A stretch of 32,102 nt of DNA from Candidatus Buchananbacteria bacterium (GTDB taxonomy: Bacteria; Patescibacteriota; Patescibacteriia; 2-01-FULL-39-33), in NCBI GenBank assembly GCA_030650095.1, contig JAUSEE010000040.1:1-32102 (forward strand), given 5' to 3'. The translations under genes and the position numbers were made by a program. Shown in pieces: positions 22,762-31,962 of this stretch; within the stretch, counting starts at the first letter, position 1, and each line of letters begins with the position of its first letter. The notes below the pieces were generated by a model. The model was not told where the DNA came from, did no database searches, and saw nothing but the letters and a program-made list of their open reading frames with translations.

Positions 22762-23550
22762 ATGATAAAGTCGGAAGCTAAGCCGTTAATTTCAGTTTTG
22801 ATGCCCGTTTATAACGGCCAGAAATTTTTAAAAGAAGCAATTAATTCGGTTTTAAATCAAACCTACCAAAACTTTGAAATCATCATTATTAATGATGCTT
22901 CCACCGATAAGACCAAAAAAATCGCCTCTTCATTTGTTAAAGCAGATCCTAGAATAAAACTAATTAATCACCAGAAAAACAAATACCGTTCCGGCGCCCT
23001 TAACACCGGGCTCAAACATGCCTCCGGTTCTTATATTTCTTTTTTAGACGCTGATGATGTTTATTTGCCGGATAAATTAAAAAAACAATTGGCTTTTTTG
23101 GAAAAAAACAAAAATATTGATCTGGTTTACAGTGATTTTGAAGTTATTGACCGGCGAGGCCAGATTATTTTTAGAAAAGCGATAATTTTTACAATTGATC
23201 CCAAAAAAATACTATTGGCGGCTTCTAAAAAACAAAAAGTTGATGGCACTCCGAGTTATCGCTTGCTGGGCCATAACGGCTGTTACCAGATTATTCCCAG
23301 TTGCTCTCCGCTTATCAGGAAAAAGGTTTTTGCCAAAGTGAAATTCGATGAAAAACTAGTTACCTCTCAAGATTATGATTTATGGTTCCAGATTATCGGC
23401 CAAGGATTCAAGATAGCCAGACTGCCCCTGGCATCTTACCGCTATCGCCACCATAAAAATCAAATAAGCTCCATAACCAATCAATTAAAAAGAAAAAAGT
23501 CATCCAACAGGATTATTAGGAAACTTATTAATGGAACATATTTCAAATAA
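22762..23550 (+). CDS. GT2 glycosyltransferase
   Basis: This 262-aa GT-A enzyme has ISVLMPVYNGQKFLKEAI at the start, IINDASTD, and SFLDADD (D96-D99) as the metal/nucleotide-sugar site, then SQDYDLW in the catalytic-base region (WEDYDL-type in related enzymes). It is predicted to be cytoplasmic and inverting, adding a sugar to a growing surface glycan. It is 10 nt after ruvC and abuts the next gene exactly (TAAATG at 23548-23553). Residues after ~220 are basic and may touch the membrane. Donor and acceptor are unknown. Confidence 0.9.
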   Translation: MIKSEAKPLISVLMPVYNGQKFLKEAINSVLNQTYQNFEIIIINDASTDKTKKIASSFVKADPRIKLINHQKNKYRSGALNTGLKHASGSYISFLDADDVYLPDKLKKQLAFLEKNKNIDLVYSDFEVIDRRGQIIFRKAIIFTIDPKKILLAASKKQKVDGTPSYRLLGHNGCYQIIPSCSPLIRKKVFAKVKFDEKLVTSQDYDLWFQIIGQGFKIARLPLASYRYRHHKNQISSITNQLKRKKSSNRIIRKLINGTYFK

Positions 23551-24486
23551 ATGGCCAAAAAACCAAAAATCCTCTTAATACCCAATGTGCCAAACTGGGC
23601 CTTTGACAATAATGCCAAGCAATTGAAAAAGAGATTGGAAAAATTTTATGATTTTGATATTAAATATCATGATTATTTCAAAGAAAATAAAAAAGTAAAT
23701 CTAAAAAAATATGATTGTATTTTTTTATTTTTTTGGCCGGCACTGGATTTAATTCTAAAACACCTGACACCGGAAGAAGCCCAGGATAAATTAATCACCG
23801 GGGTTTTCAGCTATAATAGCTGGGCGGGTCGCAAAAGATACGCCCAGAGCCAATTCAAAAGATGCCGCGGCCTGATAATTAACAATAAAAAAATAGCCAG
23901 TCTGTTTAAATCCAGTAATTATGAAACTTTTTTTATTCCTAAGTTAGTCGATGATGATCTTTTTTATTATAAAAAAACAAAATCGCCGGCTAGCGACAAA
24001 TTAGTTGTCGGCTGGGTGGGCAATCCCAATCACGCCGGACGAAACTACAAAGGTTATTGGAATATCCTTTTGCCTGTCTGCCAAAAAAACAACAGTTGGA
24101 TTGAATTACAAACAGCTTTCCAAAAAAATAACTTTATTGCTCACGACAAAATGAATGATTTTTATAATTCTATTGATGTTTTGGTTTGTGTCAGTCGTGG
24201 AGAAACCGGGCCTAACACTGTCTTAGAAGCGGGACTGTGTAAAAGAGCCGTTGTTTCCACGAAAGTGGGAGTGGTTGCTGAAATCATAAAAAACAATTAC
24301 AGCGGTCTGATTATTAAGAGAAACAAAAAATCATTGGAAAAAGCTTTAAAAAAATTATATGATAATAGAAAGCTAATAGATGCTATGGGCGACAATCTGC
24401 GCCGTAAAATAATCAAAGAAAGAATTTTTAAAAAAAATATAAAAATATATAAAAAAATATTTAATAAAATCACTCAAGTTAAATAA
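23551..24486 (+). CDS. Glycosyltransferase, GT-B fold (GT4-like)
   Basis: This 311-aa protein is shorter than a typical GT4 enzyme. The first half has a Rossmann-like PKILLIPNVPNWAFD start and a conserved-looking SYNSWAG segment. The C-terminal half is clearer: VVGWVGNPNH for the donor domain, and SRGETGPNTVLEAGLCKRAVV, an intact EX7E motif. It starts directly on the previous stop codon. The long, basic, Lys/Ile-rich tail may associate with the membrane. It is part of the three-gene glycosyltransferase run between ruvC and the penicillin-binding protein. Confidence 0.82.
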   Translation: MAKKPKILLIPNVPNWAFDNNAKQLKKRLEKFYDFDIKYHDYFKENKKVNLKKYDCIFLFFWPALDLILKHLTPEEAQDKLITGVFSYNSWAGRKRYAQSQFKRCRGLIINNKKIASLFKSSNYETFFIPKLVDDDLFYYKKTKSPASDKLVVGWVGNPNHAGRNYKGYWNILLPVCQKNNSWIELQTAFQKNNFIAHDKMNDFYNSIDVLVCVSRGETGPNTVLEAGLCKRAVVSTKVGVVAEIIKNNYSGLIIKRNKKSLEKALKKLYDNRKLIDAMGDNLRRKIIKERIFKKNIKIYKKIFNKITQVK

Positions 24487-24488
24487 CT

Positions 24489-25544
24489 ATGAAAATTGCC
24501 CAACTGGTTTCCAATATCCATCAGGTATCCGATAAATCAAATCATGCTATTTATTCACATGTAGCTTGGCTTTGTAATGGCTTGGTAGAAAAAGGCCATC
24601 AAATTGATTTATTCGCTGCCGGTGATTCAAAAACAAAAGCTAATTTAAACTCGGTCTATCCTAAATCTTTCTCTAACACCAAATTAAATGAGAATCTGGT
24701 TAAAAATTATACCTTTTTGTTGAATTACAAGTGTTATAATAAAGCTAAAGATTTCGATATTATCCATTCCCATTTCACTTTGATAAATCTGTTTTTTTCA
24801 AAATTAACCGATACGCCCAGCATCCAATCAATCCATAGCCCGATTACCGATGATCAGAAAGAAATACTTAAACATTTCAAATCCAATCGTTTTATTTCTT
24901 TTTCTTTGGCTCAAAGAAGATCAATGCCGGAGCTTAATTGGATAGCTAATATTTATCATGGCATTGATGTTGATATTTTCTCTTTTAATCCGAAACCAGA
25001 CGATTATTTCCTTTACCTGGGCAGGATTACTAAAGAAAAGGGGGTCCATTACGCCATTGAAGCGGCTCGAGCCGCTAAAGTGCCCCTTATTTTAGCCGGA
25101 CGCAGCTACCCCAATGAGGGTTATTGGCATGATAAGATTGAAAAACAAATAGATGGAAAAAATATAAAGTATGTCGGTGAACTTAATTTTAAAGATAAAA
25201 TAGAATATCTTAAGAAAGCCAGGGGCTTGTTGTTTCCTACCCAATACAACCAGGAGGTTTTTGGTTATGTTATGATCGAAGCTATGGCTTGCGGTACTCC
25301 GGTTATAGGTTGGAATAACGGTTCCGTGCCGGAAATAATTTCCGATCAAAAAACAGGCTATGTAGTCAATGATGTGGCAGCTATGACTCAGGCCATTAAA
25401 AATATTGATAAAATAAAAAGAGAGGACGTCAGAAAAAGAGCGGAAATATATTTTAGCGTTAAGAAAATGGTTTCCGGTTATGAAAAAATATACCAAAGAA
25501 TAATTACTGAGGACAAATTTAATAAAAACAATAAACAACATTAA
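24489..25544 (+). CDS. Glycosyltransferase family 4
   Basis: This 351-aa GT-B enzyme has an N-terminal domain with MKIAQLVSNIHQV and FDIIHSHFTL. The C-terminal donor domain has YLGRITKEKGVHYAIEAA and an intact EX7E, EVFGYVMIEAMACGTPVI (E256, E264), followed by NGSVPEI. Such proteins are retaining sugar transferases for glycolipid or surface polysaccharide. It starts 2 nt after the previous stop and ends 34 nt before the penicillin-binding protein gene, in the same transcript. The specific sugar is not deducible. Confidence 0.9.
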   Translation: MKIAQLVSNIHQVSDKSNHAIYSHVAWLCNGLVEKGHQIDLFAAGDSKTKANLNSVYPKSFSNTKLNENLVKNYTFLLNYKCYNKAKDFDIIHSHFTLINLFFSKLTDTPSIQSIHSPITDDQKEILKHFKSNRFISFSLAQRRSMPELNWIANIYHGIDVDIFSFNPKPDDYFLYLGRITKEKGVHYAIEAARAAKVPLILAGRSYPNEGYWHDKIEKQIDGKNIKYVGELNFKDKIEYLKKARGLLFPTQYNQEVFGYVMIEAMACGTPVIGWNNGSVPEIISDQKTGYVVNDVAAMTQAIKNIDKIKREDVRKRAEIYFSVKKMVSGYEKIYQRIITEDKFNKNNKQH

Positions 25545-25578
25545 TCTTTAATACAAATATCAGCTTGTTATTTATTTT

Positions 25579-28167
25579 ATGACCATATCCCAACTATCAA
25601 AAAAAATAAAATCATCTCAGGATTGGAGAAATCCTACCTATATAAGAGGTGGCGGTTACCAGCATAATAAATCATCAAATAATTTTTCGGTTTCTTCAAA
25701 ATACAGGCGGCCGAAAAATAAAAAAAGACTAAGAAAATTTTTTGGTATTTTAATACCAATATTTATCTTTTTATTTTTAGTCGGCGGCCTATTTATCTTG
25801 GGGCTGTTTGCTTGGATATCCAAAGATTTGCCTAATCCTGATGGTGTTATTAACAGGTCAATAACAGTCAGCACTAAAATATATGACAGAAAAGGAGAAA
25901 CTGTTTTGTATGATATTCATGGCAATATTAAAAGGACTTTAATACAACTAAACGATATTCCTGATTATGTGGTTAACGCCACTTTGACAGCTGAAGACAG
26001 AAACTTTTATAGCCACAAAGGCTTTAGTATTACCGGCATACTAAGATCAATCCTAAAAAATATTTTTACAGGCAGCAAAGTCGGCGGTTCAACCTTAACC
26101 CAGCAGTTTGTGAAAAATGCCATTTTAACCAATGAAAAAACATACACTAGAAAATTTAAGGAAATATTAATATCTTATCGTCTGGAAAATAAATTTTCCA
26201 AAGATCAGATATTGAACATGTATTTCAATGAAATACCTTATGGCTCGGTGATTTATGGCATAGAAGCCGCTTCGCAATCATTTTTCGGCAAGTCAGCTAA
26301 AGACTTAACTGTAGCCGAAGGAGCTATATTAGCCGCTATACCGCAAGCCCCGACTTATTATTCCCCTTACGGCAACAATAAAGATAAACTAATAGCCAGG
26401 CAGAGATATATAATAGATTCCATGTCCGAGCTTGGTTATATTACCAAAGATCAAGCCGAGCAAGCTAAAAATGAAAAAATAATATTCAAACCTCTCCAAG
26501 ATTCTATTATTGCTCCGCATTTTGTGATGTATGTCAAAGAATTATTATCAGAAAAATACGGCGAGGAATTTATTAACCAAGAAGGTTTAAAAGTTTATAC
26601 CACTCTTGATTTGGACAAGCAAAAAATAGCCGAGGAAGCAATCAAACAAGGGGTGGAAACAAACAGCGCAAAATATGGATTCACCAATGCCTCCCTTACT
26701 GCTGTAGATCCTAAAACAGGACAAATCATAGCTATGGTCGGATCAGCTGATTATTTCAATGAAAAAATAGACGGCCAAGTCAATGTGTCTTTAAGGCCCA
26801 GACAGCCAGGATCTTCTTTTAAGCCTATTGTTTATACGGCGGCTTTTATAAAGGGCTATACCCCGAATACCATTTTATATGATGTGGTGACTAATTTTGA
26901 CACTACCAGCAGCAATAAGTATGAGCCTCATAATTATGATTTAAAAGAACATGGCCCGGTCACTATCAGAAAAGCTTTGCAAGGATCACTTAATATACCG
27001 GCTGTAAAAACCACTTACTTAACCGGCTTGGATAATGTTTTAAATTTAGCTGATGATTTGGGTTATACCACATTAACTAATAGGGATAGGTTTGGTTTAT
27101 CTTTGGTTTTAGGCGGAGGAGAAGTCAGATTATTAGACCATGTCGGAGCTTATGCCGTATTTGCCAACGAAGGAATAAAACATGATATAACACCTATTTT
27201 AAAAATAGAAGATAAAAATGGCAAAGTTTTGTTTGAATATAAGGACAAGAAAAAAGAGGTTTTAGAACCTCAATATGCCAGATTAATAAGTAATGTTTTA
27301 TCAGACGATGAAGCCCGTTCATATATTTTCGGTTCTGGCAGCAAGCTCACTTTGCCCGGACGGCCAGTGGCAGTAAAAACCGGCACTACTAATGATTATC
27401 GTGATGCTTGGACTATCGGTTATACTCCGAGTTTAGCCGCTGGTGTTTGGGTGGGTAATAATAACAACAGTGAAATGAAAAAAGGAGCTGATGGCTCCAT
27501 AATAGCTGCCCCTATTTGGAATTATTTCATGAAAGAATCTTTAAAAGACAGTGCGCCGGAAGGTTTTACAGCGCCGGAAGAAATTATAACGGGCAAACCG
27601 GTATTAGACGGCCAAGAAACAGCCGATGTTTTAATAAAAATAGATACTATGTCTGGAAAATTAGCCACTCAATACACTCCGGAATCAACAATTAAAGAAA
27701 TTAATATAAAAGAAATACATAATATTTTATATTATATAAATAAAGACGATCCGCGAGGAGAAAGGCCCAGCAATCCAGAAGACGACCCTCAATTTAAAAA
27801 TTGGGAAGATGCGGTAATCAAATGGGCGATTGATCAGGGATTTGATTTAAATAAAGATATTATAATACCAACAGAATATGATGATATCCATTTAGAACAA
27901 GACCAGCCTAATTTAATTATTATCTCTCCTTTGCCGGGACAAAATATACAAAATAACGAATTACAAATAGATATAACCGCTGCCGCCAAAAGAGGAATAA
28001 AAAAAGTCGAATATTATATAGACAATAATTTAATCACCACTAAAACTGATTCTAGCGACACTAATTTAAATATTTCCAATATAACTGGCGGTTCTCATAC
28101 TTTAATTATTAAAGTTAAAGATGATCTGGAAAACACTGTTATAAAATCAGTTGATATTAATAAATAA
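25579..28167 (+). CDS. Class A penicillin-binding protein (PBP1A-like) with C-terminal Ig-like domain
   Basis: This 862-aa bifunctional peptidoglycan synthase has a basic cytoplasmic tail of ~50 residues and one membrane helix (~54-80). The GT51 glycosyltransferase domain shows TAEDRNFYSHKG (catalytic E139), GGSTLTQQ (169-176) and YFNEIPYG. The transpeptidase domain has SSFK (nucleophile S412), SLN (470-472) and KTGTTN (600-605). All active-site motifs are intact. Residues ~780-862 form an added beta-rich domain (LIIISPLPGQ ... GGSHTLIIKVKDD), like Ig-type bacterial surface modules, possibly for wall or glycan binding. It is last in the yebC operon and is followed by a strong terminator, linking wall synthesis to the glycosyltransferases upstream. 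Confidence 0.95.
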   Translation: MTISQLSKKIKSSQDWRNPTYIRGGGYQHNKSSNNFSVSSKYRRPKNKKRLRKFFGILIPIFIFLFLVGGLFILGLFAWISKDLPNPDGVINRSITVSTKIYDRKGETVLYDIHGNIKRTLIQLNDIPDYVVNATLTAEDRNFYSHKGFSITGILRSILKNIFTGSKVGGSTLTQQFVKNAILTNEKTYTRKFKEILISYRLENKFSKDQILNMYFNEIPYGSVIYGIEAASQSFFGKSAKDLTVAEGAILAAIPQAPTYYSPYGNNKDKLIARQRYIIDSMSELGYITKDQAEQAKNEKIIFKPLQDSIIAPHFVMYVKELLSEKYGEEFINQEGLKVYTTLDLDKQKIAEEAIKQGVETNSAKYGFTNASLTAVDPKTGQIIAMVGSADYFNEKIDGQVNVSLRPRQPGSSFKPIVYTAAFIKGYTPNTILYDVVTNFDTTSSNKYEPHNYDLKEHGPVTIRKALQGSLNIPAVKTTYLTGLDNVLNLADDLGYTTLTNRDRFGLSLVLGGGEVRLLDHVGAYAVFANEGIKHDITPILKIEDKNGKVLFEYKDKKKEVLEPQYARLISNVLSDDEARSYIFGSGSKLTLPGRPVAVKTGTTNDYRDAWTIGYTPSLAAGVWVGNNNNSEMKKGADGSIIAAPIWNYFMKESLKDSAPEGFTAPEEIITGKPVLDGQETADVLIKIDTMSGKLATQYTPESTIKEINIKEIHNILYYINKDDPRGERPSNPEDDPQFKNWEDAVIKWAIDQGFDLNKDIIIPTEYDDIHLEQDQPNLIIISPLPGQNIQNNELQIDITAAAKRGIKKVEYYIDNNLITTKTDSSDTNLNISNITGGSHTLIIKVKDDLENTVIKSVDINK

Positions 28168-28260
28168 TAATTATAAGTTGCTACTACAAACCTTACCAGA
28201 GGCTCAAATTTAACTTAAGGAAGGAATATAATCAAAACCCTTGATTATTATCTAAATAAA

Positions 28261-28291
28261 CTAAAAAATCGCCTTACAGGCGATTTTTTAG
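28261..28291. terminator. Bidirectional terminator
   Basis: CTAAAAAATCGCC and GGCGATTTTTTAG form a perfect 13-bp stem around TTACA between the convergent penicillin-binding protein gene and the gene at 28311. T-runs are present on both strands. Confidence 0.9.
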
Positions 28292-28310
28292 TTATAAAAA
28301 TAATTTAGTT

Positions 28311-28844
28311 TTATTGGCCGGAAGCCCAATGACGCATCACCATAAGACGAGCTTGCGAAATTTGATGTTCTGATAAACCTGCTTCTAAATATTTCTTTTT
28401 TAACTCTTCAATTTTTGAAGCTGCTTCATGATCATCAGTAATTGCCCTAACAGAGAGTAATTCCGATTGTAATTGTCTAATAGCTGAATAAGGATTTTTA
28501 GTGGCATTTTCTAAAATATTAGCTCTAATTTTTAGAACCTTACTTTTATAATCTGATTCGAATGATTCTTGTGGTAAAATTTTTCTTAACATTTTATTTT
28601 TTTCCCATCTTAATCTATCTATACTATTATTATCTAAACCTAATTCATCTTCCAATTTTTTCATATCCTCTCCGAAAGTTGAATCATCCTCAAAACGTTT
28701 TTGACCCATTAATAAATCAGCTTGAACATCATAAGTATTAACGCGCTCATTAAGCTCAAGATATTGTTGTATTTCTTTTTCTTCTGTTTTTTCATTTTCA
28801 TTAGACACTTCTTGTTTTGGTAAAAAATTTTGCTCAAAATTCAT
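28311..28844 (-). CDS. Unrecognised small charged helical protein
   Basis: I do not recognise this 177-aa protein. It has no signal peptide or membrane helix, is rich in Glu, Lys and Leu, and should be almost all helical, with likely coiled-coil stretches (residues ~15-55 and ~110-160). A folded C-terminal part may include EAGLSEHQISQARLMVMRHW. It lies just downstream of dnaN on the same strand, but it has its own perfect-consensus promoter and is closed by a terminator, so it is an independent and probably well expressed unit. Position beside dnaA-dnaN hints at a cell-cycle or chromosome role, but this is only context. Confidence 0.75.
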   Translation of the reverse strand: MNFEQNFLPKQEVSNENEKTEEKEIQQYLELNERVNTYDVQADLLMGQKRFEDDSTFGEDMKKLEDELGLDNNSIDRLRWEKNKMLRKILPQESFESDYKSKVLKIRANILENATKNPYSAIRQLQSELLSVRAITDDHEAASKIEELKKKYLEAGLSEHQISQARLMVMRHWASGQ

Positions 28845-28870
28845 AAATTTTTAATTTAATATTTAAAATA

Positions 28871-28899
28871 ATTATAAATATAAATAATAATCTTGTCAA
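28871..28899 (-). promoter_or_regulatory. Perfect-consensus sigma70 promoter
   Basis: On the minus strand TTGACA (28894-28899) and TATAAT (28871-28876) are separated by exactly 17 nt. The start would be near 28864, about 20 nt before the ATG at 28844. Confidence 0.85.
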
Positions 28900-28916
28900 T
28901 TTTTATTTTTTAATTC

Positions 28917-30047
28917 CTATTGCTTTATAGGCATAATAATATAAATATAATTGTCTTTCCCGTCTGGTTTTATAACACAAGGACTGTTATTATTGCTTAT
29001 TTCCAAGATAATATTATCAGAAGATATGTTTTGTAAGCCATCTAATAAATATCTATAATTTAATACTATATTATTATCTTCCCCGGTAATATCCGCTTCT
29101 ATTTTAGATATATTTTCTCCGGTTTGTGAAGATGAGGAAATAATAGTTATTTCTTTACTGTTGGAATTTAATTCTATTTTAATATCATTTATGCCATTTT
29201 TTGTGAATAAACTTGATGTTTTAATGACTTTTATTAAATTTTTATTATTGGTTTTTACTAAAGTCTTATAAGAAGACGGTATTATTTGAGTATAATCAGG
29301 ATATTGGCCTTCAATTAACCTGGAAACAAGATCAATGCCATTATAAGAAAACATAATTTGATTTTCTAATATATATATCTCAATATTTTCAATATTTTCC
29401 AAAGAAATATTATCTTTAAAAATACCTAATATCCTTGATACTTCATTAAGGGTTTTTACAGGAATTATTATTTTTCTTTCATTATTATTTTTATTATCGG
29501 TTAATTTGATCTTTTTTTCAGCTAAACGATAACTATCAGTGGCAGTTAATATAATATTATCAGAGTATAAACCTATAAAAACACCAGATATCTCCGGCCG
29601 AGCTTCGGAATTGGAAACTGCAAATACAACTTCAGAAATCGCCTGTTTAAATTCTTTAACTGACACTATATAAGGGTTGTTTTTCTCTATTTTAGGAATC
29701 AAAGGGAATTCGCTTGATAATTGGCCTTTTATTTTAGTTTTCTGTTTTTCGCAAATTATTTTTAAATTATCATCTTCTAATTCCAAATCTATTCTTTCTT
29801 TAGGCAAATAAGACACATAATCACTGAATAATTTAGCATCTACACTATATTCGCCTTCTTTTTCAACTTTACTTCTTATCTGTATCGTAACCCCTATTTC
29901 TAAATTAGTAGCAGATAAAGTTAAGGCTTTATCTTCCGCTTTAATTAAGATATTAGATAAAATAGGCAAATTTGAATTTTTATAAGCTATATGACTTACA
30001 ACCATTAAGCCTTGGTTTAAATTCTCCTGAGTACAGGATATTTTCAT
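28917..30047 (-). CDS. dnaN: DNA polymerase III beta subunit (sliding clamp)
   Basis: This 376-aa clamp forms a ring that tethers the replicative polymerase to DNA. The start MKISCTQENLNQGLMVVSHIA and the phrases LPILSNILI, LSATNLEIGV, SEFPLIP, RPEISGVF and TATDSYRLA are characteristic of domains 1 and 2. The C-terminus ends in YIYIIMPIKQ, matching the usual MPMRL-type tail that lines the protein-binding pocket. Length is typical (~370). It is downstream of dnaA on the same strand across a 289-nt AT-rich gap, the classical dnaA-dnaN order. Confidence 0.96.
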   Translation of the reverse strand: MKISCTQENLNQGLMVVSHIAYKNSNLPILSNILIKAEDKALTLSATNLEIGVTIQIRSKVEKEGEYSVDAKLFSDYVSYLPKERIDLELEDDNLKIICEKQKTKIKGQLSSEFPLIPKIEKNNPYIVSVKEFKQAISEVVFAVSNSEARPEISGVFIGLYSDNIILTATDSYRLAEKKIKLTDNKNNNERKIIIPVKTLNEVSRILGIFKDNISLENIENIEIYILENQIMFSYNGIDLVSRLIEGQYPDYTQIIPSSYKTLVKTNNKNLIKVIKTSSLFTKNGINDIKIELNSNSKEITIISSSSQTGENISKIEADITGEDNNIVLNYRYLLDGLQNISSDNIILEISNNNSPCVIKPDGKDNYIYIIMPIKQ

Positions 30048-30354
30048 AGGGGTATATTATATTAATAATAATTAATATTTATATATAAGTAATAATACTA
30101 ATAATAAGGGTGGTGAATAAGTGTATAACACTTTAAAATAAGGTTTTTACTGGTAAAATAATTGATTTTAAATAATTTAATTGGGTATAACTTATCAGTT
30201 TGTATTAGTTATGGTGTTTATAATAATTTCTATTTTATATAAATAATATTTATCAACTAATATTGTTAAGTTATCAACTTTATATTTACATTAATATTAA
30301 TAAGTTATTAAGTGTTATTTGTTGTTTTTAAACAACTTATCCATTAGTGTATAA
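30048..30354. other. dnaA-dnaN intergenic region, candidate oriC
   Basis: This very AT-rich gap has several 9-mers close to the DnaA box TTATNCACA, on the minus strand: TTATTCACC (30112-30120), TTATACACT (30120-30128), TTATACCCA (30182-30190) and a second TTATACACT (30346-30354, in the last codons of dnaA). Each has one mismatch and all share one orientation. On the plus strand TTATCAACT occurs twice (30250-30258 and 30271-30279), at 7 of 9. This fits an origin or a DnaA-autoregulated region. AT-rich sequence yields such matches by chance, so the call is tentative. Confidence 0.45.
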
Positions 30355-31737
30355 TTTTTGTTTTAAAACATTTATATCCTGTCTTAATTTATCGTCGGTT
30401 TTTAAATTCCTCATTATTTTATCATAAGCATGAATTACTGTGGTATGATCGCGTCCGCCGAGTTCATGGCCGATTGTCGGATAAGAGGCTTTCATTTCTT
30501 CCCTCATTAAATACATTATAATTTGTCGCGGTTCGGCTAGACTCTTTTTACGGCAAGGACCGGTAATATCATCTATTTCAATATCAAAATATTCTGCCAC
30601 TGTGTTAATAATGTATTTAGGAGTTAATGGTTTTTTTTGCGAATCAGTGATTATAGAAGAAATTATTTGTTTTATTTCATCTAAATCTAAAACCCTATTC
30701 CTTAATTGACTATGGGCGGTTATTTTATTTATAGCTCCTTCTAATTCCCTGATATTATTGTGGATGACACTGGCTAGATATTCTATTATTTCATGACTTA
30801 AATTAAATTCCTTTTCTTTTAATTTTGTTTCAATAATAGCTATTTTTGTTTCTAAATCAGGTATGGAAACATCGGCAATAACGCCCCATTCAAATCTGGA
30901 GACTAATCTGTGTTCCAAGGCTGATATAGCCTTAGGCGGCCGATCGGAAGATATCACCACCTGCTTGTTATTTTGGTGCAATTCATTAAAAGTATGGAAA
31001 AAAGCCTCTTGAGTTTGTTCTTTACCGGATATAAATTGAATATCATCTATTAATAAAACATCAGTTGTTCGATATTTTTTAGTAAAATCATCAGCTTTAC
31101 CGCTTCTTATAGCTGTAATATAGTCGTTAGTGAATTTCTCGCAAGATACATATAATATCTTCTTATTTGGATCATCACTTAATATTTTATGGCCAATAGC
31201 TTGAAGCAGATGGGTTTTTCCCAGTCCCACGCCACCATAAATAAACAAGGGATTATATGATTTACCTGGATTTTTAGAGACAGCTAGGGCGGCCGCATGA
31301 GCTAATTCATTATTTTTACCGACTATAAAATTAGCAAAAACATATTTTGGATTTAAGCTGAAACCTTCTATTTTTAAATTACCAGCAGCAACTATCGGCT
31401 TATTTTGATTATGGTTAAATTGGTTTATATTAACTTCAAAATCAGGTTTGGTTTCAATTGCGGGGATATTTAATGATTTTTGTTGATTAATAGCTTCAAT
31501 TTTATACTCAATGAATTTAATCTTATTATCCGAAACGCTTTTCAAAGCTTTTAATATATTAGTATGGTATTTTTTTTCCAACCACTCTTTAGTAAAGCCG
31601 TTTGGCACAGAAATAACGACTTTTTCCCCATCTATGGAAGAAATGCCGGTATTTTTGAACCAAGTTGTAAAATTAGCCTTAGATAAAGATAATTCTAATT
31701 CTCCTAAAGCCGATTGCCACAATTGTTGAGGATTCAT
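30337..31737 (-). CDS. dnaA: Chromosomal replication initiator DnaA
   Basis: This 466-aa AAA+ ATPase opens the origin. Domain I is at the start (LWQSALGELELSLSKANFTTWF), then a linker rich in Asn/Gln (~85-120). The ATPase domain has Walker A GGVGLGKT (168-175), Walker B LLIDD (228-232) and the EHRLVSRFEWG arginine-finger region (275-285). Domain IV carries GGRDHTTVIHA (427-437), the helix-turn-helix signature that reads DnaA boxes. Everything expected is intact. It precedes dnaN on the minus strand, and a 225-nt AT-rich region lies upstream before the repeat element. Confidence 0.97.
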   Translation of the reverse strand: MNPQQLWQSALGELELSLSKANFTTWFKNTGISSIDGEKVVISVPNGFTKEWLEKKYHTNILKALKSVSDNKIKFIEYKIEAINQQKSLNIPAIETKPDFEVNINQFNHNQNKPIVAAGNLKIEGFSLNPKYVFANFIVGKNNELAHAAALAVSKNPGKSYNPLFIYGGVGLGKTHLLQAIGHKILSDDPNKKILYVSCEKFTNDYITAIRSGKADDFTKKYRTTDVLLIDDIQFISGKEQTQEAFFHTFNELHQNNKQVVISSDRPPKAISALEHRLVSRFEWGVIADVSIPDLETKIAIIETKLKEKEFNLSHEIIEYLASVIHNNIRELEGAINKITAHSQLRNRVLDLDEIKQIISSIITDSQKKPLTPKYIINTVAEYFDIEIDDITGPCRKKSLAEPRQIIMYLMREEMKASYPTIGHELGGRDHTTVIHAYDKIMRNLKTDDKLRQDINVLKQKLYTNG

Positions 31738-31962
31738 GGGAAAATATGTGTTATTTTATTTAAATTTGGATAAAAATTATCCTACTTTTAAAGTAAAATA
31801 AGTAAAAAAGCTTAATTTACAACAAAAATAATTCGTTATAATTTTAACACAACTTAGGAAAATAAAGAATAGTCCACAGTAGTGCTGATACTGTTAATAA
31901 ACTGTTAATATCTATTTTACACAATAATTATTTAAATAAAAAATCAGTTTTATTCCATAACA
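31738..31962. other. AT-rich region upstream of dnaA (alternative oriC / dnaA promoter)
   Basis: Contains weak DnaA-box-like sites, TTTTACACA (31915-31923, 8 of 9) and TAGTCCACA (31870-31878, 7 of 9). Two direct repeats ACTGTTAATA (31890-31899 and 31901-31910) are spaced 11 nt apart, one helical turn. A small stem GGATAA/TTATCC lies near 31770-31784. The dnaA promoter must be here, but no good -35/-10 pair stands out. Confidence 0.4.

Noticed and set aside
28229-28247. Small TAATCAA/TTGATTA hairpin after the penicillin-binding protein gene
   Set aside because: Only 7 AT-rich base pairs without a T-run; the strong terminator at 28261 explains the gap better.
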